Positions 53,073-61,979 of a stretch of DNA of 64,000 nucleotides are shown piece by piece. Origin of the DNA: Bradyrhizobium guangzhouense (lineage in GTDB: Bacteria; Pseudomonadota; Alphaproteobacteria; Rhizobiales; Xanthobacteraceae); assembly GCF_004114955.1 (NCBI RefSeq), contig NZ_CP030053.1, forward strand, positions 1,736,001 to 1,800,000, read 5' to 3'. Position 1 is the first letter of the stretch, and every line of letters begins with the position of its first letter. The notes below the pieces were generated by a model. It saw only the letters and a list, made by a program, of their open reading frames with translations. It did not search any database and was not told where the DNA came from. The position numbers and the translations under genes were made by a program.

Positions 53073-53297
53073 TCAGGCCGCGCCGGAATGCTTCACGCGC
53101 GGCATGCGCCAGCCGATGACGGTGGCTTCGACTGCGATGCCGGCCTCGTGGTTCTGCCAGCGGCCCTCGACATAGCGGCAGGCGAACGGAAGTTGGTACG
53201 TCCCGCTATGGTCCTCACACAGCACTTCGACCGGTAGACCAGGTGGCGGTTCTCCGGCGCCATCGAATTCCGCCAGACGTCTATCGCGCGTTGCCAT
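53073..53297 (-). CDS. Small conserved hypothetical protein
   Basis: 74 residues starting MATRDRRLAEFDGAGEPPPG, then VEVLCEDHSGTYQLPFACRYVEGRW and the end AVEATVIGWRMPR. It looks like a compact beta-rich soluble protein of a type common in Bradyrhizobium. A GGGGAG site precedes the ATG at a slightly long spacing. The longer frame to 53375 lacks a ribosome site. The function is unknown. Confidence 0.65.
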   Translation of the reverse strand: MATRDRRLAEFDGAGEPPPGLPVEVLCEDHSGTYQLPFACRYVEGRWQNHEAGIAVEATVIGWRMPRVKHSGAA

Positions 53298-53494
53298 TCC
53301 AAAAATCTCCCCTAAGCAAAGCCGCGGAAAGAGCGCCCACTTCTTCCGCGCGCGGTTTAGTGCTCCCCTGTCCAAAGGATCATCAGAGGGAACATGCCAA
53401 GCTCAACGCGAGAATGCGGTACGAGTGTGGTAGCCTCATGCGGCTCTGCGCAATCGGCGCACATTGCCGTGATCGATTTTGATGAGGAACCTTG

Positions 53495-53848
53495 ATGCTG
53501 CGCCGGATCGCTCCTGCTTGTTTCGCCATGTTACCGCTCGTCGCGCACACGCCGGTCGCGGCGCAGGACGTTCCCGGCATCGAGATCTGCACCGTCGAGA
53601 AGACCATGGAGCGGCGTACCAGCTGCCTGCAGAGCAATGTCGATTTTCTCCAGAAGACCATCACCAAACTCAATCTCGATCACCAGCAGAAGCTGGACGC
53701 CGCCGTCAGGCAGATCGATGCGCTGAAGGTGACGATTGCCGGCTTGCAGAAAACCATCGGCGATCTCCAGGCCGCGCAGGCGAAGACGACGGAGGACCTG
53801 AAGAAGAAGCAGGATGCGCCGCCGGTGAAAGACGCGAAGGACAAATAG
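53495..53848 (+). CDS. Small secreted coiled-coil protein
   Basis: 117 residues. A signal peptide (MLRRIAPACFAMLPLVAHTPVAA) is followed by a short Cys-containing segment (ICTVEKTMERRTSC). A long amphipathic heptad region comes next, FLQKTITKLNLDHQQKLDAA to KVTIAGLQKTIGDLQAAQAK, and then a Lys-rich tail. The family is unknown; a periplasmic scaffold or lipoprotein-like spacer is possible. ATG at 53495 follows GAGGAA. The stop TAG is the first three bases of the adjoining repeat. Confidence 0.7.
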   Translation: MLRRIAPACFAMLPLVAHTPVAAQDVPGIEICTVEKTMERRTSCLQSNVDFLQKTITKLNLDHQQKLDAAVRQIDALKVTIAGLQKTIGDLQAAQAKTTEDLKKKQDAPPVKDAKDK

Positions 53849-53962
53849 GGTGGGTTAGCTTGGCGGGCTGCGCGAAGCGCTTCTGCTCGGCGTAACCTAC
53901 CTCTTTCGTTTTCGAGGAGACAGAAGTGGTGGATTACGCCTTCGGCTAACTAATCCACCCTA
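53846..53962. repeat. Dispersed inverted-repeat element, family D (TAGGGTGGGTTAG type)
   Basis: Ends TAGGGTGGGTTAG and CTAATCCACCCTA match with one mismatch in 13, around about 90 bp. It fills most of the gap before the AraC/GyrI gene. A degenerate relative lies near 3035. Confidence 0.65.
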
Positions 53963-54012
53963 CGATTCAGCGCCCGCTGCCTGACCGCAATCCCGATCAA
54001 GCGAGGCGCGCG

Positions 54013-54891
54013 ATGACGGCGCATCATCGCTCCGCTTCGAACGAGAGCCTTAAAACCATGAACCCGGCCCAGCGCGCGCTCTGGTACATCGAAAGCCATC
54101 TGGCCGAGCCGATGACGCTCGACGAGATCGCTGCGATCGGAGGCGTGTCGCGGTTCCACATGGTGCGCGCGTTTGCCGCAGCCACCGGTTATCCGGTGAT
54201 GCGCTACGTGCGCGCGCGGCGGCTGAGTGAGGCGGCGCACAGCCTTGCCAAGGGTGCGCCGGACATTCTGAGCGTCGCGCTGGAGGCGGATTACGGCTCG
54301 CACGAAGCATTCACCCGCGCGTTCCGCGACCAGTTCGGCACCACGCCCGAAGCAGTGAGAGCGGCGACGTGTACCCACCAGCTCAAGCTCCAGGAGCCGA
54401 TCCTCATGGACTCCACGATCTCGGACGATCTCAAAGCCCCGCGTTTCGAAACCGCAAAGGCCTTCCTCGTTGCCGGCATTGCCGAACGCATCTCCTGCGA
54501 CAATGGCGCCATTATCCCCGGGATGTGGGCCCGTCTCCACCAGGAGGTCGCAGACATTCCCGAACGCAATGGCAACGTGGCTTACGGCGTCTGCTGCAAC
54601 GGCGATGATTCCGGTAATTTCGATTACATCGCCGGCGTCGAGGTCGGTGATTTCTCTAATCTCGCGCGACGCTTCGGCCGCATCCGCATCCCCGAGCAGC
54701 GCTACGCGGTGTTCACCCACACCGACCACGTCGCCTCGATCCGCCGCACCGTCAGCGCGATCTGGAATCGATGGCTGCCGGCATCCAGCTACAAGGCCGC
54801 GGATGCGCCGAATTTCGAGCGCTATGACGAGAAGTTCGATCCCGTCAGCGGCAATGGCGGCTTCGAGATCTGGGTGCCGGTGAAGGAGTAA
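54013..54891 (+). CDS. AraC-family regulator with GyrI-like effector domain (Rob-like)
   Basis: 292 residues. The N-terminal AraC HTH pair is MTLDEIAAIGGVSRFHMVRAF and LSVALEADYGSHEAFTRAFRDQFG, seen as IAAIGGVSRFHMVRAF and LEADYGSHEAFTRAF. A GyrI-like (AraC_E_bind) domain follows from about residue 130, with GIAERISCDNGAIIPGMW, then EVGDFSNLARRFGRIRIPEQRYAVFTH, seen as RIRIPEQRYAVFTH. These regulators bind amphipathic small molecules, as Rob and BmrR do. No efflux gene is adjacent. Confidence 0.88.
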   Translation: MTAHHRSASNESLKTMNPAQRALWYIESHLAEPMTLDEIAAIGGVSRFHMVRAFAAATGYPVMRYVRARRLSEAAHSLAKGAPDILSVALEADYGSHEAFTRAFRDQFGTTPEAVRAATCTHQLKLQEPILMDSTISDDLKAPRFETAKAFLVAGIAERISCDNGAIIPGMWARLHQEVADIPERNGNVAYGVCCNGDDSGNFDYIAGVEVGDFSNLARRFGRIRIPEQRYAVFTHTDHVASIRRTVSAIWNRWLPASSYKAADAPNFERYDEKFDPVSGNGGFEIWVPVKE

Positions 54892-55026
54892 CGCTGCAAC
54901 GCTGGCATACCATCCCGCTTGCTTGGCAAGGGGGACCTACTTTGTCATAACCGCTGGCAAACCTTGCCAGCGGGGCCCGTGCCGGACATCCCGAGCAAGC
55001 CATAACAAGCAGCCGGGAGGGTCTCC

Positions 55027-55953
55027 ATGTCCGACGTCCGCGTTCTCGCCACCGACCTCGCATTTCCGGAGGGGCCGGTCGTGATGCCCGACGGTTCGGT
55101 GGTGCTGGTGGAAATCCGCGGCCAATGCCTGACCCGCGTTTATCCCGACGGCCGCAAGGAGGTCGTCGCGAAGGTCCCGGGCGGCCCCAACGGCGCCGCG
55201 CTCGGCCCCGACGGCAAGATCTACATCTGCAACAATGGCGGCTTCTCCTGGATCCCGGCCGGCAAGATGATCATGCCGGGCCCGCAGCCCGAGGATTATC
55301 TCGGCGGCTCGATCCAGCGTGTCGATCTGCACACGGGCAAGGTCGAGACCGTCGTGACCAAATGCGGTGAGCACGATCTGCGGGGACCGAACGATCTCGT
55401 CTTCGACAAGCACGGCGGCCTGTGGTTCTCCGACCTCGGCAAGCGCCGCCCCCGCGAGATGGATGTCGGCGGCATGTATTATCTCGAGCCCGGCATGAAA
55501 GAGATCGTCGAGGTCGTGCACGGCGTGCTGCCGGCCAACGGCATAGGCCTGTCGCCGGATGAAAACACCGTCTACATCGCGGAGACGCCGACGGCCCGGC
55601 TCTGGGCCTATGAGCTCTCCGCGCCTGGCACGCTGAAGCCGCGCGAGGTGATCTATCGCGGCGAGCGTGGCAAGCCGATCTGCGGCCTCGGCGGCTATCA
55701 GATGTTCGACTCGCTCGCGGTGGAAGCGAACGGCAATGTCTGCGTCGCCACTTTGGTTTCAGGGTGCATCTCGGTGATCGCGCCCGATGGGACCCTGGTC
55801 GAGCAGGTCCCGACCGGCGACCGCGTCACCACCAACATCGCCTTCGGCGGCCCCGAGCTGAAGACGGCCTACATTACGCTGTCGGGCAAAGGCGAGCTGA
55901 TCGCCATGGACTGGCCGCGCGGCGGTTTGCCTCTCAATTTCCTAAATAAGTAA
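55027..55953 (+). CDS. SMP-30/gluconolactonase-family protein
   Basis: 308 residues predicted to form a six-bladed beta-propeller lactonase. The metal-site segments are visible: FPEGPVVMPDGSVVLVEI (N-terminal Glu), GGPNGAALGPDGKIYICNNGG, seen as NGAALGPDGKIYICNN, GPNDLVFDKHGGLWFSD, and LPANGIGLSPDENTVYIAE. It probably hydrolyses a sugar lactone or other cyclic ester. GGGAGG precedes the ATG. It stands alone. Confidence 0.9.
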   Translation: MSDVRVLATDLAFPEGPVVMPDGSVVLVEIRGQCLTRVYPDGRKEVVAKVPGGPNGAALGPDGKIYICNNGGFSWIPAGKMIMPGPQPEDYLGGSIQRVDLHTGKVETVVTKCGEHDLRGPNDLVFDKHGGLWFSDLGKRRPREMDVGGMYYLEPGMKEIVEVVHGVLPANGIGLSPDENTVYIAETPTARLWAYELSAPGTLKPREVIYRGERGKPICGLGGYQMFDSLAVEANGNVCVATLVSGCISVIAPDGTLVEQVPTGDRVTTNIAFGGPELKTAYITLSGKGELIAMDWPRGGLPLNFLNK

Positions 55954-55967
55954 ACGGTGCTAGTGAC

Positions 55968-56054
55968 CGTCATTGCGAGCGAAGCGAAGCAATCCAGAAA
56001 TGTGTCCGCGGTGACAGGCTGGATTGCTTCGTCGCTTCGCTCCTCGCAATGACG
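55968..56054. repeat. Dispersed palindromic repeat, family A
   Basis: CGTCATTGCGAGCGAAGCG to CGCTCCTCGCAATGACG, with inner GAAGCAATCCAG and CTGGATTGCTTC arms. It lies just after the SMP-30 gene and before the GNAT gene. Confidence 0.85.
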
Positions 56055-56074
56055 CGACGTAAGGAGAGACTTCA

Positions 56075-56668
56075 ATGCCCTGGCCTGATCCCACCACCTT
56101 GCGCGGACAGCACGCCCGTCTCGAATCGCTGTCGAAAGAACATCTCCAGGGGCTGACGGAGGCCGTGAAGGACGGCGAGCTGTCGAAGCTCTGGTACACG
56201 GCGATCCCGCTGCCGGAGAACATGGGCAAGGAGATCGACCGCCGCTTGGGCCTGCAGGCCGCGGGCTCGATGCTGCCATTCACGGTGTTCGACGCCGGCG
56301 GCAACATCGTCGGCATGACGACCTATATGAACACCGATGCCGCCAACCGCCGCGTCGAGATCGGCTCGACCTGGTATGGCAAGAGCGCGCAGCGTGGCCC
56401 GCTCAACACCCAGTGCAAGCTGCTCTTGCTCCAGCACGCCTTCGAGACGCTGAACTGCATCGCGGTGGAATTCCGCACGCATTTCTTCAACCACCAGAGC
56501 CGCCGCGCCATCGAGCGCCTCGGCGCCAAGCAGGACGGTGTCTTGCGCAGCCACCAGGTCGCGCCGAACGGCACACTGCGTGACACCGTCGTGTACAGCA
56601 TCACCGCCGCCGAATGGCCGACGGTGAAGGCGCATCTCAACTACCAGCTCAACGAAAGGCCGCGCTAG
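56075..56668 (+). CDS. GNAT-family N-acetyltransferase (RimJ/RimL-like)
   Basis: 197 residues. The acetyl-CoA region appears as VEIGSTWYGKSAQRGPLNTQCK, seen as IGSTWYGKSAQRGPLNTQ, followed by LLLLQHAFETLNCIAVEFRTH and the SRRAIERLGAKQDGVLR signature of RimJ/RimL-type enzymes. The likely acceptor is a protein N-terminus or small amine; it cannot be specified. Confidence 0.85.
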   Translation: MPWPDPTTLRGQHARLESLSKEHLQGLTEAVKDGELSKLWYTAIPLPENMGKEIDRRLGLQAAGSMLPFTVFDAGGNIVGMTTYMNTDAANRRVEIGSTWYGKSAQRGPLNTQCKLLLLQHAFETLNCIAVEFRTHFFNHQSRRAIERLGAKQDGVLRSHQVAPNGTLRDTVVYSITAAEWPTVKAHLNYQLNERPR

Positions 56669-56798
56669 CTTTTGTGCACGCTTTTCGCACCAATGTCGCC
56701 GCTGGTTCGATCACCTCTCCCCATGGGAGAAGGTGAAGAACGCCCGCTTCTGGCACCGATTTAACGAAGACGTATTGCACGCTAAGGACGCAGGCACC

Positions 56799-58445
56799 AT
56801 GGACAGATTTGACTACGTGATCATCGGCGCGGGATCGGCCGGTTGCATCCTCACCTCCAGGCTCAGCGAAGATCCTGACGTGAGCGTCTGCGTGCTCGAG
56901 GCGGGCCCGAACGACTGGCACCCCTACATCCATCTGCCGGCGGGTTTCATCAAGACCTTCCACATGAAGAGCATCAACTGGGCCTACCAGCAGGAGGTCG
57001 GGCCCTACACGAACGGGCGCAGCATCTACGCGCCGCGCGGCAAGACGCTGGGCGGCTCGTCCTCCATCAACGGCCACATCTACAACCGCGGCCAGCGCAT
57101 GGATTTCGACACCTGGGCGCAGATGGGCAATCGCGGCTGGGGCTACGCCGACGTGCTGCCTTACTTCAAGCGCCTGGAGAAGCGGGTCGGCGAGGGCGAC
57201 AGCACCTTCCGTGGCCGCGACGGTAATCTCACCGTCACCACCATGGACTGGCGCGATCCGCTCTGCGAAGCCTTTATGGAAGGCGCGGTCTCGCTCGGCA
57301 TTCCCCGCAACCCCGATTACAACGGCGCGAAGCAGGAAGGCGTCTCCTACTGCCAGCGTACCATCGACAAGGGCCTGCGCGTCTCCGGCTCGACCGCATT
57401 CCTCAAGCCGGCGATGAAGCGGCCGAACGTGCATGTGCACACGCACGCGCACGCGACCGAGATCATCTTCGAGGGCAAGCGCGCCGTCGGCGTGCGCTAC
57501 ACCAAAGGCGGCCGCGGCGGTACGCCGGTCGAGGTGCGCGCCAACAAGGAGGTCATCCTTTCCGGCGGCACCTATAATTCGCCGCAACTGCTCCAGCTCT
57601 CCGGCATCGGCTCGCCAGATTTGCTGAACGCCCACGGCATCCAGGTCCGCCACGCGCTCCCCGTCGGGGAAGGTCTTCAGGATCACTACGCCCCGCGAAC
57701 CGTGGCGCGCGTAAAAGACATCAAGACGATCAACGAGCTCCGACGCGGCTTCTCGCTGTGGATCGAGGCGCTGAAATGGGCGACCGCGCGCCGCGGCCTG
57801 CTCTCGCTGTCGCCGACCATGGTCTATTGCTTCTGGCACTCCGGCGAGAGCGCCGATAGTTCGGATTTGCAGCTAACCTTCACGCCAGCGAGCTACAAGG
57901 AAGGCGTGCAGGGCCAGCTCGAGGACGAGCCCGGTATGACCGTCGCCTCCTGGCAGCAGCGCCCAGAGAGCCGCGGCTATGTCCGCATCCGCTCCAACGA
58001 TCCGTTCGCGCCGCCGATCATCCAGACCAATTATCTCGACGCCGAGCTCGACCGCCGCGTCATCGTCGGCGGCATGAAGCTCGCGCGCAATCTCTTGAAA
58101 AGCGCGCCGCTCTCGCCTTACTACGCCTATGAGGATTTCCCCGGCCCGAACGTCGTCACCGACGACGAATTTCTGCATGCGGCGACCGAGCGTGGCACCA
58201 CCACGTTCCACCCCGGCTGTACTTGCCGCATGGGCCCGGCGGATTCGAACTGGGCGGTCGTCGACGACCAGCTCCGCGTGCACGGCCTCGAAGGTCTCCG
58301 CGTCATCGACGCCTCGGTGATGCCGCGTATGATCTCGGCAAATTTGAATGCGTCCACCATGATGATCGCCGACCGCGCCTCGGACCTGATCCGCGGCAAG
58401 GCGCCGATGGAAGCCGCACGCATCCCGGACGCAGCGGTGGCGTGA
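56799..58445 (+). CDS. GMC-family flavin oxidoreductase
   Basis: 548 residues. FAD site YVIIGAGSAGCILTSRLSED, GMC signature 1 GKTLGGSSSINGHIYNRG, signature 2 GGTYNSPQLLQLSGIG, and the catalytic His in TTFHPGCTCRMG, with NLNASTMMIADRASDLI at the end. It is a choline dehydrogenase-like alcohol oxidase or dehydrogenase; the substrate is unknown and no betaine gene is adjacent. The start at 56799 is chosen because the FAD fold begins immediately after it; extra upstream codons from 56733 are unlikely. Confidence 0.92.
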   Translation: MDRFDYVIIGAGSAGCILTSRLSEDPDVSVCVLEAGPNDWHPYIHLPAGFIKTFHMKSINWAYQQEVGPYTNGRSIYAPRGKTLGGSSSINGHIYNRGQRMDFDTWAQMGNRGWGYADVLPYFKRLEKRVGEGDSTFRGRDGNLTVTTMDWRDPLCEAFMEGAVSLGIPRNPDYNGAKQEGVSYCQRTIDKGLRVSGSTAFLKPAMKRPNVHVHTHAHATEIIFEGKRAVGVRYTKGGRGGTPVEVRANKEVILSGGTYNSPQLLQLSGIGSPDLLNAHGIQVRHALPVGEGLQDHYAPRTVARVKDIKTINELRRGFSLWIEALKWATARRGLLSLSPTMVYCFWHSGESADSSDLQLTFTPASYKEGVQGQLEDEPGMTVASWQQRPESRGYVRIRSNDPFAPPIIQTNYLDAELDRRVIVGGMKLARNLLKSAPLSPYYAYEDFPGPNVVTDDEFLHAATERGTTTFHPGCTCRMGPADSNWAVVDDQLRVHGLEGLRVIDASVMPRMISANLNASTMMIADRASDLIRGKAPMEAARIPDAAVA

Positions 58446-58455
58446 AGTCCACCGC

Positions 58456-59082
58456 CTACGGGATCGGAGTCATCGGAATGAACGTGGTCCTGATGTCGTC
58501 GAGAACCGGCTCTGCGGTCTGGCCGATGATCGCCGCCGTGAGCTGCGGGAAGTACAGGGACCAGGAATGGGACGTCTTGCCCGTCGTCTCGTTCACGCGG
58601 TCGGACTCCCCGCGAATGACGTCCAGCGCGCACGGACCAACCGATTCCTTGCCTGCTGATTTGAACCTGTAGTCATAGGTGGTGGTGGACTCTCTCGTGC
58701 TGCCGTCCGCGTAGACGACTGATGAGGTGGTGCTGTACTTGAGATCCGATCGACGATCGAACTGCCGCGGCATGCCTCGCTCAACGTACTTGATGGTCGA
58801 GGATTTGAACTTGCCGGCGTAGGCCGAAGTGGTCTCGCCCGATGTCAGGATGCCGCCTTCGAAAACGCCCTTGGCAACAAACTTGCCCTTCATCGTCTTG
58901 AGCCAAACGACAGTCTTGCCCGAATTGTCCCTGTAGACCTGGATGACGGAGGCCTCGTCGCCCTCGTGATAAGTCAATTCCACCGGCGCCGCCGTGTTCA
59001 CGATCGCGTCGCAGTCGACGGGCTCGGCGGAAGCCGCCGCGCCGGTCAGCAGAGTGACGGACAGGACGACATAACGGATCAT
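58456..59082 (-). CDS. Secreted hypothetical protein
   Basis: 208 residues with a signal peptide (MIRYVVLSVTLLTGAAASA, cut near ASA-E). The mature part is beta-rich (VIQVYRDNSGKTVVWLKTMKG and DLKYSTTSSVVYADGSTRES). It ends IRTTFIPMTPIP. I recognise no family. Two cysteines (VDCDAIV, GPCALDV) could pair. It converges on the GMC gene 10 bp away. Confidence 0.65.
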   Translation of the reverse strand: MIRYVVLSVTLLTGAAASAEPVDCDAIVNTAAPVELTYHEGDEASVIQVYRDNSGKTVVWLKTMKGKFVAKGVFEGGILTSGETTSAYAGKFKSSTIKYVERGMPRQFDRRSDLKYSTTSSVVYADGSTRESTTTYDYRFKSAGKESVGPCALDVIRGESDRVNETTGKTSHSWSLYFPQLTAAIIGQTAEPVLDDIRTTFIPMTPIP

Positions 59083-59183
59083 CGGTCTCTCGAAATGAAA
59101 TTGGCAAGACCATTTGTCGTTTGACCCGGCAGGCCGGTTCACGGCCCTCCATAACGATTCTGAAGGTGACGCGCCGCATCCGC

Positions 59184-59286
59184 TGTCATCGCTCGCGAAA
59201 GCGGGCGATTCAGTATTCCAGAGGTGGTTGTGATTGAATCGAGAAGCTGCGGCGTGCTGGATGCCCCGGTCAAGGCCGGGGCATGA
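59184..59286. repeat. Dispersed palindromic repeat, family C, inverted orientation
   Basis: Starts TGTCATCGCTCGCGAAAGCG and ends GGATGCCCCGGTC then AAGGCCGGGGCATGAC, the reverse arrangement of the copies at 18933 and 20610. The arms CAGTATTCCAG and TGCTGGATGCC are partly diverged. Confidence 0.65.
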
Positions 59287-59334
59287 CGCCGTCAGTGTGG
59301 CCGCAGCGGAGTGCGATCGCAGGAGCGCTCGCCC

Positions 59335-60177
59335 TCACACTTCCCGCCGGCTCAAGAACGCCAACCGCTCGAACAGATGCACGTCCTGCTCGTTCTTCAG
59401 CAGCGCGCCGTGCAGCGGCGGGATCAGCTTGCGCGGGTCGCGTTCGCGCAGTTGCTCGACGCTCATGTCCTCGTTGAGCAGCAGCTTGAGCCAGTCGAGC
59501 AGCTCGGACGTTGACGGCTTCTTCTTCAGGCCCGGCACCTCGCGCACCTCGAAGAAGATGCGCAGCGCTTCCTCGACCAGGCGCTTCTTGATGCCGGGGA
59601 AGTGGACGTCGACGATGCGGCCCATCGTGTCGGCGTCGGGGAACTTGATGTAGTGGAAGAAGCAGCGGCGCAGGAAGGCGTCCGGCAGCTCCTTCTCGTT
59701 GTTGGAGGTGATCATCATGATCGGGCGCTGCTTGGCCTTGATCGTCTCGCCGGTCTCGTAGACATGGAATTCCATGCGGTCGAGCTCGAGCAAGAGGTCG
59801 TTGGGGAATTCGATGTCGGCCTTGTCGATCTCGTCGATCAGGAGCACCGGGCGCTGCTCGGCGGTGAAGGCTTCCCACAGCTTGCCGCGCTTGATGTAGT
59901 TCTTGATGTCGGAGACGCGCGCATCGCCGAGTTGGCTGTCGCGCAGGCGCGACACCGCATCGTATTCATAGAGGCCCTGCTGCGCCTTGGTGGTGGACTT
60001 GATGTGCCAGGTCAGAAGCGGCGCGTTCAGAGCCTTCGCCACTTCCTCCGCCAGCACCGTCTTGCCGGTGCCGGGCTCGCCCTTGATGAGGAGCGGGCGC
60101 TCCAGCACGATCGAGGCATTGACGGCGACCTTGAGATCTTCGGTCGCAACATAGTCCTTGGTGCCCGTAAATTTCAT
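59335..60177 (-). CDS. MoxR-family AAA ATPase
   Basis: 280 residues. Walker A is LIKGEPGTGKTVLAEEVA, Walker B RPVLLIDEIDKADIEF, and sensor IMMITSNNEKELPDAFLRRC. MoxR ATPases act with von Willebrand A proteins as metal-insertion or complex-remodelling chaperones, as in the CoxD/CoxE pair. A CoxE-like VWA protein is encoded 475 bp away on the other strand, its likely partner. The ATG at 60177 has an AGGA upstream; the longer frame is not needed. Confidence 0.92.
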   Translation of the reverse strand: MKFTGTKDYVATEDLKVAVNASIVLERPLLIKGEPGTGKTVLAEEVAKALNAPLLTWHIKSTTKAQQGLYEYDAVSRLRDSQLGDARVSDIKNYIKRGKLWEAFTAEQRPVLLIDEIDKADIEFPNDLLLELDRMEFHVYETGETIKAKQRPIMMITSNNEKELPDAFLRRCFFHYIKFPDADTMGRIVDVHFPGIKKRLVEEALRIFFEVREVPGLKKKPSTSELLDWLKLLLNEDMSVEQLRERDPRKLIPPLHGALLKNEQDVHLFERLAFLSRREV

Positions 60178-60239
60178 TGCGCGTCCTTGTTGGTCGTCGG
60201 CCGGGGCGTTGCCAATTTCTTGGTCCCGGTCGCGACATG

Positions 60240-60266
60240 GGAACGGCCGCACATGGCGGCCGTTCC
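60240..60266. terminator. Strong stem-loop between glsB-type and moxR-type genes
   Basis: GGAACGGCCGC and GCGGCCGTTCC form a perfect 11-bp stem around a 5-base loop ACATG. It lies 17 bp after the stop of the GlsB-type gene (leftward) and 63 bp before the MoxR start. No T-run follows, so it may be a weak terminator or an RNA-stabilising hairpin. Confidence 0.55.
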
Positions 60267-60282
60267 TGGTTCGGTCAGGCTT

Positions 60283-60528
60283 TCAGACCCGTCTTATCAG
60301 CGAAAGGATGACCAGCACAATCACCGCGCCAATGGTGGCATCGACGATGGCGCCGACCGTGCCGGTGGCGAGCTCGATGTGAAGCTGGGGCAGCACCCAG
60401 CTCGCCACCAGCGCGCCGATGATGCCGACGACGATGTTGCCGATCAGCCCAAATCCCGCCCCGTGGACAATCTTGCCGGCCAGCCAGCCGGCGATCGCGC
60501 CGATGATGAGCGCTGCGATAATTCCCAT
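60283..60528 (-). CDS. GlsB/YeaQ/YmgE-family small membrane protein
   Basis: 81 residues from MGIIAALIIGAIAGWLAGKIV, then GAGFGLIGNIVVGIIGALVASWVL and a third hydrophobic segment. The Gly-rich pattern is the transglycosylase-associated (GlsB) family linked to envelope stress. A TTG start 15 bases upstream is possible. It sits between the MoxR and VWA genes, on the MoxR strand. Confidence 0.88.
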   Translation of the reverse strand: MGIIAALIIGAIAGWLAGKIVHGAGFGLIGNIVVGIIGALVASWVLPQLHIELATGTVGAIVDATIGAVIVLVILSLIRRV

Positions 60529-60651
60529 GACATCAGTCCCCAAAACGACCCTGCGAGGTGGTCAATTCTAGAGCAAAAAGCCTCCCGGTCCAGCGTCCTA
60601 CGCCGGTCTCCGCCCCTTGACGTTCGTCCCTCGACGGGCAATCTGTCACCC

Positions 60652-61827
60652 ATGTTCCTGCAATTCTTTACCTCTCTGCGCGATGCGCAGGTCCCCGTCA
60701 CGCTGCGCGAATACCTCACGCTGATGGAGGCGCTCGACGCTGACCTCTCGGACTATTCGGTCGAGAATTTCTACTATCTGTCGCGCGCCTCGTTGGTGAA
60801 GGACGAGCGCAATCTCGACAAGTTCGACCGCGTCTTCGGCACGGTGTTCAAGGGGCTGGAGAGCCTGCTCGACGCCATGGAGAAGGCGGAGATCCCCGAG
60901 GAGTGGCTGAAGAAGCTCGCCGAGAAATATCTCTCGGAAGAGGAGAAGAAGCAGATCGAGGCCATGGGCTGGGACAAGCTCATGGAGACCTTGAAGAAGC
61001 GCCTCGAGGAGCAGAAGGGTCGCCACCAGGGCGGCTCGAAATGGATCGGCACGGCCGGCACCTCACCGTTCGGCGCGCACGGCTACAATCCCGAAGGCGT
61101 CCGCATCGGCCAGGAGAAGAACCGCAACAACCGCGCCGTGAAGGTGTGGGACAAGCGTGAGTTCAAGGACCTCGACGGCAATGTCGAGCTCGGCATTCGC
61201 AACATCAAGGTGGCACTGCGGCGCCTGCGCAAATTTGCGCGCACCGGCGCGCCCGACGAGCTCGATCTCGACACCACCATTCGCGAGACCGCCAATCACG
61301 GCTATCTCGACGTCCACATGCGCCCCGAGCGGCGCAATGCGGTGAAGCTCCTGGTGTTTTTCGACATCGGCGGCTCCATGGACTCGCATATCGAGCAGGT
61401 CGAAGAGCTGTTCTCGGCGGCGAAGAGCGAGTTCAAGCACATGGAGTATTTCTACTTCCACAACTGCCTCTATGAAGGCGTGTGGAAGCAGAACAAGCGC
61501 CGCTTCACCGACCGCACGCCGACCTGGGACGTGCTGCATAAGTATCCGCACGACTACAAGGTCGTGTTCGTCGGCGACGCCTCGATGAGCCCTTACGAGA
61601 TCATGGTGCCCGGCGGCTCGGTCGAGCATGTCAACGAGGAGCCCGGCACGGTCTGGCTCGACCGCATCATCCGTACCTATCCGCACACGGTGTGGCTCAA
61701 TCCGGTCGCGCAGAAGCATTGGGACTATTCGGAATCCACCACCATCATCAAGCGCATCTTCGCCAACCGCATGTACCCGATCACCATCGAGGGGCTGGAA
61801 CATGCGATGAAGGAGTTGACGCACTAG
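60652..61827 (+). CDS. CoxE-like von Willebrand A domain protein
   Basis: 391 residues. The N-terminal half is helical and charged (SLVKDERNLDKFDRVFG, then MEKAEIPEEWLKKLAEKYLS). The VWA domain in the C-terminal half has the metal site LLVFFDIGGSMDSHIEQVEE. This is the DUF58/CoxE-type VWA protein that works with MoxR ATPases, probably with the one encoded divergently nearby. A much longer open frame running back to 59602 through the MoxR gene is a high-GC artefact. Confidence 0.88.
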   Translation: MFLQFFTSLRDAQVPVTLREYLTLMEALDADLSDYSVENFYYLSRASLVKDERNLDKFDRVFGTVFKGLESLLDAMEKAEIPEEWLKKLAEKYLSEEEKKQIEAMGWDKLMETLKKRLEEQKGRHQGGSKWIGTAGTSPFGAHGYNPEGVRIGQEKNRNNRAVKVWDKREFKDLDGNVELGIRNIKVALRRLRKFARTGAPDELDLDTTIRETANHGYLDVHMRPERRNAVKLLVFFDIGGSMDSHIEQVEELFSAAKSEFKHMEYFYFHNCLYEGVWKQNKRRFTDRTPTWDVLHKYPHDYKVVFVGDASMSPYEIMVPGGSVEHVNEEPGTVWLDRIIRTYPHTVWLNPVAQKHWDYSESTTIIKRIFANRMYPITIEGLEHAMKELTH

Positions 61828-61832
61828 CCTCC

Positions 61833-61958
61833 CGTCATTCCGGGGCGCGCGCAGCGCGAGCTTTGGTGCGCAATTGCGCACCTGAGAATCCATCGGGCGG
61901 CAGAGTTGGTGGAGAAATGAATTCCGGGCTTGCGACTTCGTCGCGCCCCGGAATGACG
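61833..61958. repeat. Dispersed palindromic repeat, family B, left of the rhodanese gene
   Basis: 126 bp, CGTCATTCCGGGGCGCG to CGCGCCCCGGAATGACG, with a perfect 18-bp internal palindrome GGTGCGCAATTGCGCACC at 61865-61882. It is the inverted counterpart of 62404-62528, with about ten differences by eye. Confidence 0.88.
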
Positions 61959-61979
61959 AAAGAACAGAAGGGAAGACAC

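Noticed and set aside
59602..60651. Long N-terminal extension of the CoxE-like protein through the MoxR gene
   Set aside because: The extension is antisense to MoxR and GlsB-type genes and does not resemble the VWA family; the family start fits 60652.
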